This document shows positions 8,208 to 15,055 of a stretch of DNA of 31,005 nt, piece by piece; position 1 is the stretch's first letter; each line of letters opens with the position of its first letter. The translations under genes were made by a program, and so were the position numbers. The notes under the pieces are model-generated. The model did no database searches. It was not told where the DNA came from and worked only from the letters and a program-made list of their open reading frames with translations. This DNA is from CAG-488 sp963625295 (GTDB lineage: Bacteria > Bacillota > Clostridia > Oscillospirales > Acutalibacteraceae): assembly GCA_963625295.1 (NCBI GenBank), contig CAVFTC010000018.1, positions 1 to 31,005 on the forward strand, written 5' to 3'.

Positions 8208-8654
8208 TTAAAATAAAATTTTTTCCAAAGCCAGTGCGCTGTCCTCCACGAGCTGAACGCACGGGCGTTTTTTATAGTAGTGTTCGTTGCGCTCGTCGGG
8301 CTTGGGCTGAGAATTCTCGCCGTTTGAAAGTCCGAGAAGCTCACGGCAAACGATTGACGGATTAACCTTTTTGAACTCGGCAATAAACTCCTGCACCTTG
8401 AAGTAGCAGAGCTTTTTACCCTCCGAATCGTCGCCGTCCGTTGCGCCGTATTTCATGCCGATGAGCATTGCCGCAGCAGAAACCGTTCCGCAAACCTCAC
8501 GGGAGCGGCCGACTCCGCCGCCAAGCCCTGCCGAAACCTTGAGCGCAGTATCCTCGTCAAAGCCGAACAGATCGGCATATGCGGCAAAAACAGCCTGAGA
8601 GCAGTTGTAACCGCTTTTAAAAAGCTCAACCGCCTTTTCACTTCTTTCAGACAT
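8208..8654 (-). CDS. C_GCAxxG_C_C family (putative redox) protein
   Basis: This 148-residue protein has the spaced cysteines of the C_GCAxxG_C_C family: C18 in GYNCSQAV, C55 in REVCGTVSAA after a GGGVGRS segment, C83 and C103. The function is not established; the conserved cysteines and glycine turns suggest a metal or redox cofactor. The start at 8654 is chosen because AAAGGAAG precedes it at normal spacing; a start seven codons upstream overlaps this site. It is the first gene of an operon with the Mrp ATPase, which makes a link to Fe-S or other redox chemistry plausible (inference). C132 and the basic C-terminal segment lie outside the core family pattern. Confidence 0.85.
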   Translation of the reverse strand: MSERSEKAVELFKSGYNCSQAVFAAYADLFGFDEDTALKVSAGLGGGVGRSREVCGTVSAAAMLIGMKYGATDGDDSEGKKLCYFKVQEFIAEFKKVNPSIVCRELLGLSNGENSQPKPDERNEHYYKKRPCVQLVEDSALALEKILF

Positions 8655-8675
8655 TATAACACTTCCTTTTTTCAC

Positions 8676-8705
8676 ATTATAGACCCTTTTTGCAACTTAT
8701 GTCAA
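8676..8705 (-). promoter_or_regulatory. Consensus sigma-A promoter for the C_GCAxxG_C_C/mrp operon
   Basis: On the minus strand, TTGACA (8700-8705) and TATAAT (8676-8681) are separated by 18 bp. Both hexamers are perfect consensus. Transcription would start near 8669, about 15 bases before the start codon. Confidence 0.8.
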
Positions 8706-8711
8706 GAGCCA

Positions 8712-8740
8712 TTGACACATTGCTCTAAAGGTATTATAAT
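8712..8740 (+). promoter_or_regulatory. Consensus sigma-A promoter for purB
   Basis: TTGACA (8712-8717) and TATAAT (8735-8740) are separated by exactly 17 bp. The -35 box lies back to back with that of the divergent promoter, six bases apart. The untranslated leader to the purB ATG would be only about 25 nt, with no room for a purine riboswitch. Confidence 0.85.
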
Positions 8741-8771
8741 TATCGTATATTGTTGAAACGAGGATTTATAT

Positions 8772-10202
8772 ATGAAAAACACCTACGAAACCCCGCTTAA
8801 TTCACGCTACGCAAGCAAGGAGATGCAATATCTCTTTTCGCCCGATTTCAAGTTCAAGACATGGCGCAGGCTGTGGATTGCACTCGCCGAGAGCGAGATG
8901 GAGCTTGGGCTGAATATAACTCAGGAGCAGGTTGACGAGCTGAAGGCTCACGCCGAGGATATCAACTATGATGTTGCGACCGAGCGTGAAAAGCTTGTTC
9001 GTCACGATGTCATGTCCCATGTTTACGCTTACGGCGTTCAGTGCCCGCAGGCAAAGGGAATTATCCACCTCGGAGCGACCTCCTGCTATGTCGGCGACAA
9101 CACCGATATTATTACTATGACCGAAGCGATGAAGCTTATCCGCAAAAAGCTTGTCAATCTTATGGACAAGCTCTCAAAATTTGCGCTGGAATACAAGGAT
9201 CTTCCGTGTCTCGGCTTCACTCATTTTCAGCCGGCTCAGCCGACAACGCTCGGCAAGAGGGCTTCGCTTTGGCTCAACGATCTTCTGCTTGACTATGAGC
9301 AGCTTGAATTTCAAATTTCTCAGATGAAGCTGCTCGGCTCAAAGGGTACGACAGGCACTCAGGCAAGCTTCATGGATCTTTTCGAGGGCGACACCGACAA
9401 GGTCAAGGCTCTCGACAAAAAAATTACCGAAAAAATGGGCTTCAGTGATTTTTATCCCGTTTCAGGTCAAACCTATTCAAGAAAGGTTGACACTCAGGTG
9501 CTTTTCGCGCTCTCAAACATCGCCCAGTCTGCGGCAAAATTCACAAACGACCTCCGTCTTCTGCAGCACCTCAAGGAGGTTGAAGAACCCTTCGAGAAAA
9601 ATCAAATCGGCTCATCGGCAATGGCATACAAGCGCAACCCGATGAGAAGCGAAAGAATATCCTCGCTCGCACGCTATGTTATGGCAGATGTCATGAACCC
9701 GACGATAACGGCGGCAACGCAGTGGTTTGAGCGCACGCTCGATGACTCGGCGAACAAGAGAATCAGCGTTGCTGAGGCATTTCTTGCCACCGACGCAATT
9801 CTTGAAATTTATATCAATGTTACCGACGGTCTGGTTGTTTATCCCAAAATGATTGAAAAGCACCTCATGGCGGAGCTTCCGTTCATGGCAACCGAAAACA
9901 TCATGATGGAGGCGGTCAAGCGAGGCGGCGACCGTCAGGAGCTTCACGAGAAGATTCGTGTTCACTCAATGGCTGCCGGCAAGGTCGTCAAGCAGGACGG
10001 CGGCGAAAACGATCTGCTCGAAAGAATCGCAAACGACCCAGCCTTCGGCGTTACGCTTGAGCAGCTCAAGGCTATCATGAAGCCCGAGCTTTATGTCGGC
10101 AGAGCGCCTCAGCAGACCGAGGAATTCGTTGAAAACTTCATCAGACCGATAACCGAAAAATACAAGGACATTCTTGGAATGAATGTGGAAATAAAGGTAT
10201 AA
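8772..10202 (+). CDS. purB: Adenylosuccinate lyase, animal ADSL-like type
   Basis: The enzyme cleaves SAICAR to AICAR and adenylosuccinate to AMP, each releasing fumarate, in purine synthesis. At 476 residues it has the length of animal ADSL, and many segments agree with human ADSL from memory: RYASKEM near the N-terminus, IIHLGATSCYVGDNTD (97-112), GFTHFQPAQ (148-156), SGQTYSRKVD (231-240) and QWFERTLDDSAN. The fumarase/lyase signature GSSAMAYKRNP is at 280-290, with the flexible-loop catalytic serine. GAGG lies eight bases before the ATG. It heads an operon with GtrA and GT2 genes four bases downstream, an unusual partner set for a purine enzyme. Confidence 0.96.
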   Translation: MKNTYETPLNSRYASKEMQYLFSPDFKFKTWRRLWIALAESEMELGLNITQEQVDELKAHAEDINYDVATEREKLVRHDVMSHVYAYGVQCPQAKGIIHLGATSCYVGDNTDIITMTEAMKLIRKKLVNLMDKLSKFALEYKDLPCLGFTHFQPAQPTTLGKRASLWLNDLLLDYEQLEFQISQMKLLGSKGTTGTQASFMDLFEGDTDKVKALDKKITEKMGFSDFYPVSGQTYSRKVDTQVLFALSNIAQSAAKFTNDLRLLQHLKEVEEPFEKNQIGSSAMAYKRNPMRSERISSLARYVMADVMNPTITAATQWFERTLDDSANKRISVAEAFLATDAILEIYINVTDGLVVYPKMIEKHLMAELPFMATENIMMEAVKRGGDRQELHEKIRVHSMAAGKVVKQDGGENDLLERIANDPAFGVTLEQLKAIMKPELYVGRAPQQTEEFVENFIRPITEKYKDILGMNVEIKV

Positions 10203-10206
10203 GCTT

Positions 10207-10722
10207 ATGGATAAAATATTCGACAGCATCAATAGCTTCATCGCAAAGCATATCAAAAACGAAAAGATAGTTGATATCTGCCGCAAGGTGCTCAACCGTG
10301 AGGTTTTCATGTACCTTGTTTTCGGCGTGCTGACAACGGTCGTTTCGTGGGCAAGCTATGCGCTCTTTGTGCGAATAGTCGAAAAAATGTTCGACAACAA
10401 CGATGTTCAGGTTGCGGTTGCGAATGTTCTTTCCTGGGTTGCGGCGGTTCTTTTCGCTTTCGTCACCAACAAGCTGTGGGTATTCGACAGCAAGAGCTGG
10501 AAGGGCGATGTCGTAATCAAGGAGCTTGGCTCGTTCATTGCCGCAAGGCTTGCGACCGGCTGCATTGAATGGTTCGGCGTTCCGCTTCTCGTTAAGCTCG
10601 GCATGGATCAGGAGCTTTTCGGAACGAAGGGAATGCTTGCAAAAATCATTGCCAGTGTGCTCGTTGTTATACTCAACTATTTCTTCAGCAAGCTCCTTAT
10701 TTTCAAGAAAAAGGAATCGTAA
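10207..10722 (+). CDS. GtrA-like membrane protein
   Basis: This 171-residue protein has four predicted membrane helices (about 33-55, 67-90, 106-127 and 142-167). It carries the paired motifs of the GtrA/DPMS family, FVTNKLWVF (85-93) and ILNYFFSKLLIF (155-166). Family members are thought to move polyprenyl-linked sugars across the membrane, or to assist glycosyltransferases that use them. It starts four nt after purB, with AAAGGT in the purB 3' end as ribosome binding site, and is followed three nt later by a glycosyltransferase. This supports a shared role in cell-surface glycan or teichoic acid decoration; the substrate cannot be told from sequence. Confidence 0.88.
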   Translation: MDKIFDSINSFIAKHIKNEKIVDICRKVLNREVFMYLVFGVLTTVVSWASYALFVRIVEKMFDNNDVQVAVANVLSWVAAVLFAFVTNKLWVFDSKSWKGDVVIKELGSFIAARLATGCIEWFGVPLLVKLGMDQELFGTKGMLAKIIASVLVVILNYFFSKLLIFKKKES

Positions 10723-10725
10723 ATC

Positions 10726-11769
10726 ATGGATAGAGTCAGCATAATCATTCCCGTTTATAATGTTGAAAAATATCTGCCGAAATGCCTTGAAAGCGTTATC
10801 GGTCAGACCTATGCCGACCTTGAAATAATCTGCATTGACGACGGTACTCCCGACAGGAGCGCCGCCGTTATTTTGTCTTACGCCGAAAAGGACGAGAGAA
10901 TAAAGCTGATTTCGCAGAAAAATCAGGGGCTTTCGGGTGCGAGGAACACGGGAATCCATGCCGCAACGGGCAAATACATTGTTTTTCTCGACGGCGACGA
11001 TTGGCTTGACCTGAAAACGGTTGAAGCAGCGGTAAGCGTGGCGGAGAAAAACGACGCCGATGTTGTTATGTGGGGCTATGTCCGTGAATTTCCGGATCGT
11101 GCGGACGAGAAGAAAATATTTGATTCGGACAAAATATTCGATGAAAACGGCTGCCGTGAGCTTCACAGACGAATGGCGGGACTTTACGGCAAGGAAACAG
11201 CCGATCCGAGCAATGCGGATTCACTCGCCACGGCTTGGGGCAAGCTTTACAGAGCCGATATTATCAAAGAAAACGGGCTTGAATTTGTCGATACAAAGCT
11301 TATCGGCACGGAGGACGCTCTCTTTAATCTGCAATACTTCGGCTTTGTTCACAGTGCGGCGTTCATCAACAGCCCGTTCAATCACTACCGAAAGGACAAC
11401 GACAGCTCCCTGACGAGGAGCTACAAGCCAAGGCTTTTCTCGCAATGGAACGAGCTTTACGACCGAATGGAGATCTATATTCGGGCAAACGGTCTGCCGG
11501 ATGAATTTTCCGGTGCGCTTGGCAATCGCATTTGTATGAGCATGATAGGCTTGGGCTTGACCGAGCTGCTCAACCCCGACGGACACACGGCGAGAATTAA
11601 AAATATCAGAAAATTTCTTTCAACGCCGAGGTATGAAAAGGCATACAAAAGTCTCGATATGCGATTTTTACCGCTTCATTGGAAGCTATTCTTCACGCTT
11701 TGCCGCCATAAAATGTCGGTTTCGGTATATTTCCTGCTGACAGTAATGCAAAAAATCATCGAAAAATAA
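10726..11769 (+). CDS. Family 2 glycosyltransferase (GT-A fold)
   Basis: This 347-residue protein has a typical GT2 N-terminal catalytic domain: VSIIIPVYNVEKYLPKCLES (4-23), the nucleotide-binding IDDGTPD (37-43), GLSGARNTGI (68-77) and the metal-binding DGDDW (89-93). The acceptor region after residue 200 includes a family-typical HYRKDNDSS segment. It is most like the cytosolic enzymes that add sugars to surface polysaccharides. Neither donor nor acceptor can be assigned. It ends the purB-gtrA-GT2 operon, and I see no strong terminator after it, only AT-rich sequence before the next promoter at 11810. Confidence 0.9.
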   Translation: MDRVSIIIPVYNVEKYLPKCLESVIGQTYADLEIICIDDGTPDRSAAVILSYAEKDERIKLISQKNQGLSGARNTGIHAATGKYIVFLDGDDWLDLKTVEAAVSVAEKNDADVVMWGYVREFPDRADEKKIFDSDKIFDENGCRELHRRMAGLYGKETADPSNADSLATAWGKLYRADIIKENGLEFVDTKLIGTEDALFNLQYFGFVHSAAFINSPFNHYRKDNDSSLTRSYKPRLFSQWNELYDRMEIYIRANGLPDEFSGALGNRICMSMIGLGLTELLNPDGHTARIKNIRKFLSTPRYEKAYKSLDMRFLPLHWKLFFTLCRHKMSVSVYFLLTVMQKIIEK

Positions 11770-11809
11770 AAAAACAGTAAAAATTTTTATATTTTAGCGC
11801 TTTAAAGTG

Positions 11810-11838
11810 TTGACAAGACGAAAAATGTAGTATATAAT
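11810..11838 (+). promoter_or_regulatory. Perfect consensus sigma-A promoter of leader/symporter unit
   Basis: TTGACA (11810-11815), a 17-bp spacer and TATAAT (11833-11838). Transcription should begin near 11845, only about 24 nt before the leader-peptide ATG. A constitutive strong promoter fits control exerted later, by attenuation. Confidence 0.9.
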
Positions 11839-11868
11839 AGGCTCATCTTTTTGAAAGGAGCGGCGGTT

Positions 11869-11934
11869 ATGAAGCATAGCCATTACTGTTATTACTATAT
11901 TTGTGACTGTCTGTTCAGCCTTTCAAAGCGATAA
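11869..11934 (+). CDS. Tyrosine-rich leader peptide (21 aa) of an attenuator
   Basis: A good ribosome binding site (GAAAGGAG, 11853-11860) lies eight bases before an ATG that opens a 21-codon frame. Its residues 3-14 read HSHYCYYYICDC: four Tyr within five codons (11884-11898), three Cys and two His. The stop codon TAA (11932-11934) falls in the apical loop of the antiterminator, and codons 13-16 form that hairpin's 5' arm. This is the layout of ribosome-mediated attenuation leaders such as those of trp and phe operons. Tyr is the best candidate for the sensed amino acid, because stalling at the first Tyr codons leaves the antiterminator arm free, whereas stalling at Cys12 or Cys14 would cover it. 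Not homologous to any leader I can name. Confidence 0.7.
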   Translation: MKHSHYCYYYICDCLFSLSKR

Positions 11935-11956
11935 TTCGTTTGAAAAACAGACGGTC
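11905..11956 (+). promoter_or_regulatory. Antiterminator hairpin
   Basis: GACTGTCTGTT (11905-11915) pairs with AACAGACGGTC (11946-11956), 11 bp with one G-T pair. Inside, TTTCAAA-CGA (11921-11931, one bulge) pairs with TCGTTTGAAA (11936-11945). The 3' arm shares ACGGTC with the terminator's 5' arm, so only one of the two structures can form. Confidence 0.7.
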
Positions 11957-11989
11957 TTGATCAGCTGCGGTCAAGGCCGTTTATTTTTT
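11951..11989 (+). terminator. Attenuator terminator before the symporter
   Basis: ACGGTCTTGA (11951-11960) pairs with TCAAGGCCGT (11971-11980), ten bp with one G-T pair and a ten-base loop. TTATTTTTT (11981-11989) follows. It lies between the leader peptide and the ribosome binding site of the symporter gene, where a conditional terminator would be expected. Confidence 0.8.
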
Positions 11990-12003
11990 GGGAGGTTTAT
12001 TTT

Positions 12004-13536
12004 ATGGCAATCAAAATCATTTTACTCGTCGCCTTTTTCGCTGTCATGATCGGCGTAGGCATTTACTGCCGAAAGAGTGCGACCGATGTCAACGGCTTCG
12101 TCCTCGGCGGCAGAAGCGTTGGTCCGTGGCTGACCGCTTTCGCTTACGGTACATCGTATTTTTCGGCGGTTATTTTCGTCGGCTATGCCGGACAGTTCGG
12201 CTGGAAATTCGGCGTTGCTTCAACATGGATCGGTCTTGGCAACGCATTCATCGGTTCGCTGCTTGCATGGGTAGTTCTCGGCAGGCGAACAAGGGTCATG
12301 ACCCAGCATCTCAGCTCGGCAACCATGCCGCAGTTCTTCGGCTCACGCTTTGACAGCAACGCTCTCAAGCTTGCAACCTCGCTGATAATTTTCGTTTTTC
12401 TCATTCCGTACACAGCGTCGCTTTACAACGGACTTTCCCGTCTATTTGAAATGGCGTTTAATGTTGACTACGCCGTGTGCATTGCGATCATGGCTCTGCT
12501 GACGGCGGTTTATGTCATCGCCGGAGGCTACATGGCAACGGCGATCAACGATTTTATTCAGGGAATAATCATGCTCGTCGGAATCGTTGTTATTATTTAC
12601 TCCGTGCTCAAGATTCACGGCGGCTTCAACGGCTCTCTCGCCGCCCTTGCTCAGGTGAACGACCCTGCCGCCTCGACCGTCCCCGGTGCGTTTGCTTCAT
12701 TCTTCGGACCCGACCCTGCCGGTCTTGCGGGAGTTATACTGCTGACCTCGCTCGGCACATGGGGACTGCCGCAGATGGTTCAGAAATTCTATTCGATAAA
12801 GAGCGAGCACTCTATCCGCACGGGCACAGTCATTTCGACCCTGTTCGCAATCATTGTTGCCGGCGGCTGCTATTTCCTCGGCGGCTTCGGAAGAATCTTC
12901 AATGTTGATGTTGCGTCGAAGGGCTACGACGAGATAATCCCGACGATGCTTTCAAACCTTTCTCCGCTCATCATCGGAATCACGCTTATCCTTGTTCTTT
13001 CCGCTTCAATGTCGACGCTTTCATCGCTCGTTCTCACCTCAAGCTCAACGCTGACGCTTGATTTCATCGTTCCGCTCTCAAAGAAAAAGAACGAAAAAAG
13101 CACTCTTATAATAATCCGTGCCTTCGTCCTTGTGTTCATCGTTATTTCGGCAGTTATCGCCGTTGTTCAATTCAAGAGCAAAAGCTCGTTCATCGCTCAG
13201 CTGATGGGTCTTTCGTGGGGTGCGCTTGCAGGCTCATTCCTCGCTCCGTTCCTCTACAGCCTGTACTGGAAAAGGGTCACAAAGACCGCCTGCGCAGTCA
13301 GCTTCATCTGGGGCTCGGGTATCATGATTGTCAATATGTTCCTCGGCTCTCACTTCCCGACGATCATTCAAAGCCCCGTCAACTGCGGCGCATTTGCAAT
13401 GCTTGCCTCGCTCGTTATAGTTCCCGTCGTCAGCCTTATTACAAGGAAGCCGGAGAAAAAGTTTGTTGACAATATCTTCTCCTGCTACGACAGAACCGTT
13501 CCCGTCCCCGTCAGCGAAGCCTATGAAGAAAAATAA
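12004..13536 (+). CDS. Sodium:solute symporter (SSS family), candidate aromatic amino acid transporter
   Basis: This 510-residue integral membrane protein has the LeuT-like SSS fold with about 13 hydrophobic segments. Early signatures include GFVLGGRSVGPWLTAFAYGTS (split 31-40 and 41-51). SASMSTLSSL (333-342) matches the Na2 site helix of PutP, with A334, S337 and T338 at the spacing of PutP A337, S340 and T341, so sodium coupling is likely. GGGAGG lies eight bases before the ATG. The substrate is not readable from the protein alone. The upstream Tyr-rich attenuator suggests tyrosine or a related compound (inference). Proline, pantothenate or other SSS substrates remain possible. Confidence 0.9.
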   Translation: MAIKIILLVAFFAVMIGVGIYCRKSATDVNGFVLGGRSVGPWLTAFAYGTSYFSAVIFVGYAGQFGWKFGVASTWIGLGNAFIGSLLAWVVLGRRTRVMTQHLSSATMPQFFGSRFDSNALKLATSLIIFVFLIPYTASLYNGLSRLFEMAFNVDYAVCIAIMALLTAVYVIAGGYMATAINDFIQGIIMLVGIVVIIYSVLKIHGGFNGSLAALAQVNDPAASTVPGAFASFFGPDPAGLAGVILLTSLGTWGLPQMVQKFYSIKSEHSIRTGTVISTLFAIIVAGGCYFLGGFGRIFNVDVASKGYDEIIPTMLSNLSPLIIGITLILVLSASMSTLSSLVLTSSSTLTLDFIVPLSKKKNEKSTLIIIRAFVLVFIVISAVIAVVQFKSKSSFIAQLMGLSWGALAGSFLAPFLYSLYWKRVTKTACAVSFIWGSGIMIVNMFLGSHFPTIIQSPVNCGAFAMLASLVIVPVVSLITRKPEKKFVDNIFSCYDRTVPVPVSEAYEEK

Positions 13537-13555
13537 AAAAGCTCGATAAAAAATC

Positions 13556-13593
13556 AGGCAATACCGCATAAATCAACTGTGCGGTGTTGCTTT
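13556..13593. repeat. Minimal foldback element forming a hairpin after the symporter
   Basis: GCAATACCGCA (13558-13568) and TGCGGTGTTGC (13580-13590) pair over 11 bp with one G-T pair. These are the terminal repeats of the element at 30951-31005, brought together with almost no interior. The hairpin stands at the convergent junction of the symporter and rplQ. On the minus strand it is followed by GATTTTTTATC, so it may act as a second terminator for the ribosomal operon; the T-run on the plus strand is only three bases. Confidence 0.55.
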
Positions 13594-13634
13594 AAAAAAT
13601 GGAAAAACGGCAGGCACAGTTCGTGTCTGCCGTT
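13594..13634 (-). terminator. Terminator of the ribosomal superoperon
   Basis: On the minus strand AACGGCAGACAC (13623-13634) pairs with GTGCCTGCCGTT (13606-13617), 12 bp with one G-T pair and a five-base loop. TTTCCATTTTTT follows. It is 24 nt after the rplQ stop codon. Confidence 0.9.
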
Positions 13635-13657
13635 GATTTATACGGATTTATACCTGA

Positions 13658-14014
13658 TTATTTCGACTCGGTGTCAACCAGCTCGATGATGCACATTTCA
13701 GCAGCATCGCCACGGCGAGCACCTGTCTTAATAATGCGGCAATAACCGCCGTTTACGTCCTTATATTTCGGGGCAATCTCATCAAAAAGCTTCTTAACAA
13801 CGTCCTCTTTGGTAACGTATGCTAAAACCTGTCTTCTTGAATGAAGGGTGTTATCCTTAGCAATGGTAATCATTTTCTCAGCCATTGCACGGACTTCCTT
13901 TGCTCTCGTAACGGTGGTCTCTATTCTGCCGTTCTCTAAAAGGTATGTTACCATGCCTCTGAGCATTGACTTACGATGGTCACTTGCTCTTCCAAGCTTT
14001 CTGGCTCCTGGCAT
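13658..14014 (-). CDS. rplQ: 50S ribosomal protein L17
   Basis: This 118-residue protein has the L17 N-terminus: a GARKLGR stretch, then SDHRKSMLRGMVTYLLENGRI (split 11-20 and 21-31) and TTVTRAKEVR. L17 binds 23S rRNA near the peptide exit tunnel. The length is typical of Firmicutes. It is the last gene of the alpha operon, 54 nt after rpoA, with GGAG nine bases before the ATG. The terminator at 13594-13634 follows. The ecfAT-truA-rplM-rpsI genes that often come next in Firmicutes are absent here; the symporter gene converges instead. Confidence 0.97.
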   Translation of the reverse strand: MPGARKLGRASDHRKSMLRGMVTYLLENGRIETTVTRAKEVRAMAEKMITIAKDNTLHSRRQVLAYVTKEDVVKKLFDEIAPKYKDVNGGYCRIIKTGARRGDAAEMCIIELVDTESK

Positions 14015-14068
14015 TAAAAGTCACTCCTTTACCGTTAGTGTTGTTTGATTTAATTACAGCTTTGACGA

Positions 14069-15019
14069 TCAGTCGTCTTCCCTGCGAAGATCGTATCCGA
14101 GGGAAGCAAGCTTTGCAACGACCTCGTCAAGCGACTTTCTGCCAAGGTTACGAACCTTCATCATATCGTCCTCGGACTTACCGATCAAGTCCTCTACTGT
14201 ATTGATTCCTGCTCTCTTCAAGCAGTTAAAAGAGCGCACAGACAGGTCAAGTTCCTCAATGGTCATCTCCAAGACTTTTTCCTTGCCATTCTTGCTCTTC
14301 TCAACCATTATCTCAGTTTCAAAAGCCTCATCAGAGAGATCTCCGAAAAGACTGAGATGCTCGTTGAGGATCTTGGCGCCCAGAGAAACGGCTTCCTTAG
14401 CGGAAATTGTGCCGTTTGTCCACACCTCAAGTGTCAGCTTATCATAGTCGGTTATCTGGCCGACACGTGTGTTCTCGACTGTGTAATTTACCTTTAATAC
14501 CGGTGAATAGATCGAGTCGATAGCAATTACGCCAATCGGCGGCTGAAGATACTGCTTGTTTCTTTCGGCAGAGTCGTAGCCTCGACCGTTGTTGCATGTC
14601 AACTCCATTACCACATGAGCGTCGCTGTCAAGAGAAGCGATGTGAAGATCGGGATTAAGGATCTCAACATCGGAATCGGTCTTGAAGGAGCCTGCGGTGA
14701 TTTCACCTTCACCTTTAACATCAACGTACATGGTCTTGGGACCATCGCCGTGAATTTTAAGGATTACGCTCTTCAAGTTAAGAACGATTTCCGTAACGTC
14801 CTCCTTGACGCCCGGGATCGTTGAAAACTCGTGAAGAATTCCGTCGATCTTGACGGAAGTTATTGCGTAGCCCGGCAATGAAGAAAGGAGAACTCGTCTG
14901 AGGCTGTTGCCCAGAGTTGTGCCGTAGCCTCTCTCCAAAGGTTCTACTACAAATTTACCGTAAGTACCGTCAGGTAAAACATCGGCTGTTTCGATTCTTG
15001 GTTTTTCTATGCCAATCAT
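14069..15019 (-). CDS. rpoA: RNA polymerase alpha subunit
   Basis: The 316 residues hold both domains. The N-terminal dimerisation domain (about 1-230) contains VEPLERGYGTTLGNSLRRVL (27-46). The C-terminal domain (about 245-312) contains the helix-hairpin-helix region LSVRSFNCLKRAGI and VRNLGRKSLDEV, which contacts UP elements and activators. Alpha starts assembly of core RNA polymerase. It lies 36 nt after rpsD in the standard alpha operon order. No unusual insertion or loss is visible. Confidence 0.98.
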   Translation of the reverse strand: MIGIEKPRIETADVLPDGTYGKFVVEPLERGYGTTLGNSLRRVLLSSLPGYAITSVKIDGILHEFSTIPGVKEDVTEIVLNLKSVILKIHGDGPKTMYVDVKGEGEITAGSFKTDSDVEILNPDLHIASLDSDAHVVMELTCNNGRGYDSAERNKQYLQPPIGVIAIDSIYSPVLKVNYTVENTRVGQITDYDKLTLEVWTNGTISAKEAVSLGAKILNEHLSLFGDLSDEAFETEIMVEKSKNGKEKVLEMTIEELDLSVRSFNCLKRAGINTVEDLIGKSEDDMMKVRNLGRKSLDEVVAKLASLGYDLRREDD

Positions 15020-15055
15020 TCAAAACCCTCCTTGTTGTATTAAGTATACGGTTAA

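Noticed and set aside
11845..12003. T-box riboswitch before the symporter
   Set aside because: The leader is too short, and I saw neither the conserved T-box sequence nor a specifier loop; a translated leader peptide explains the structure better.
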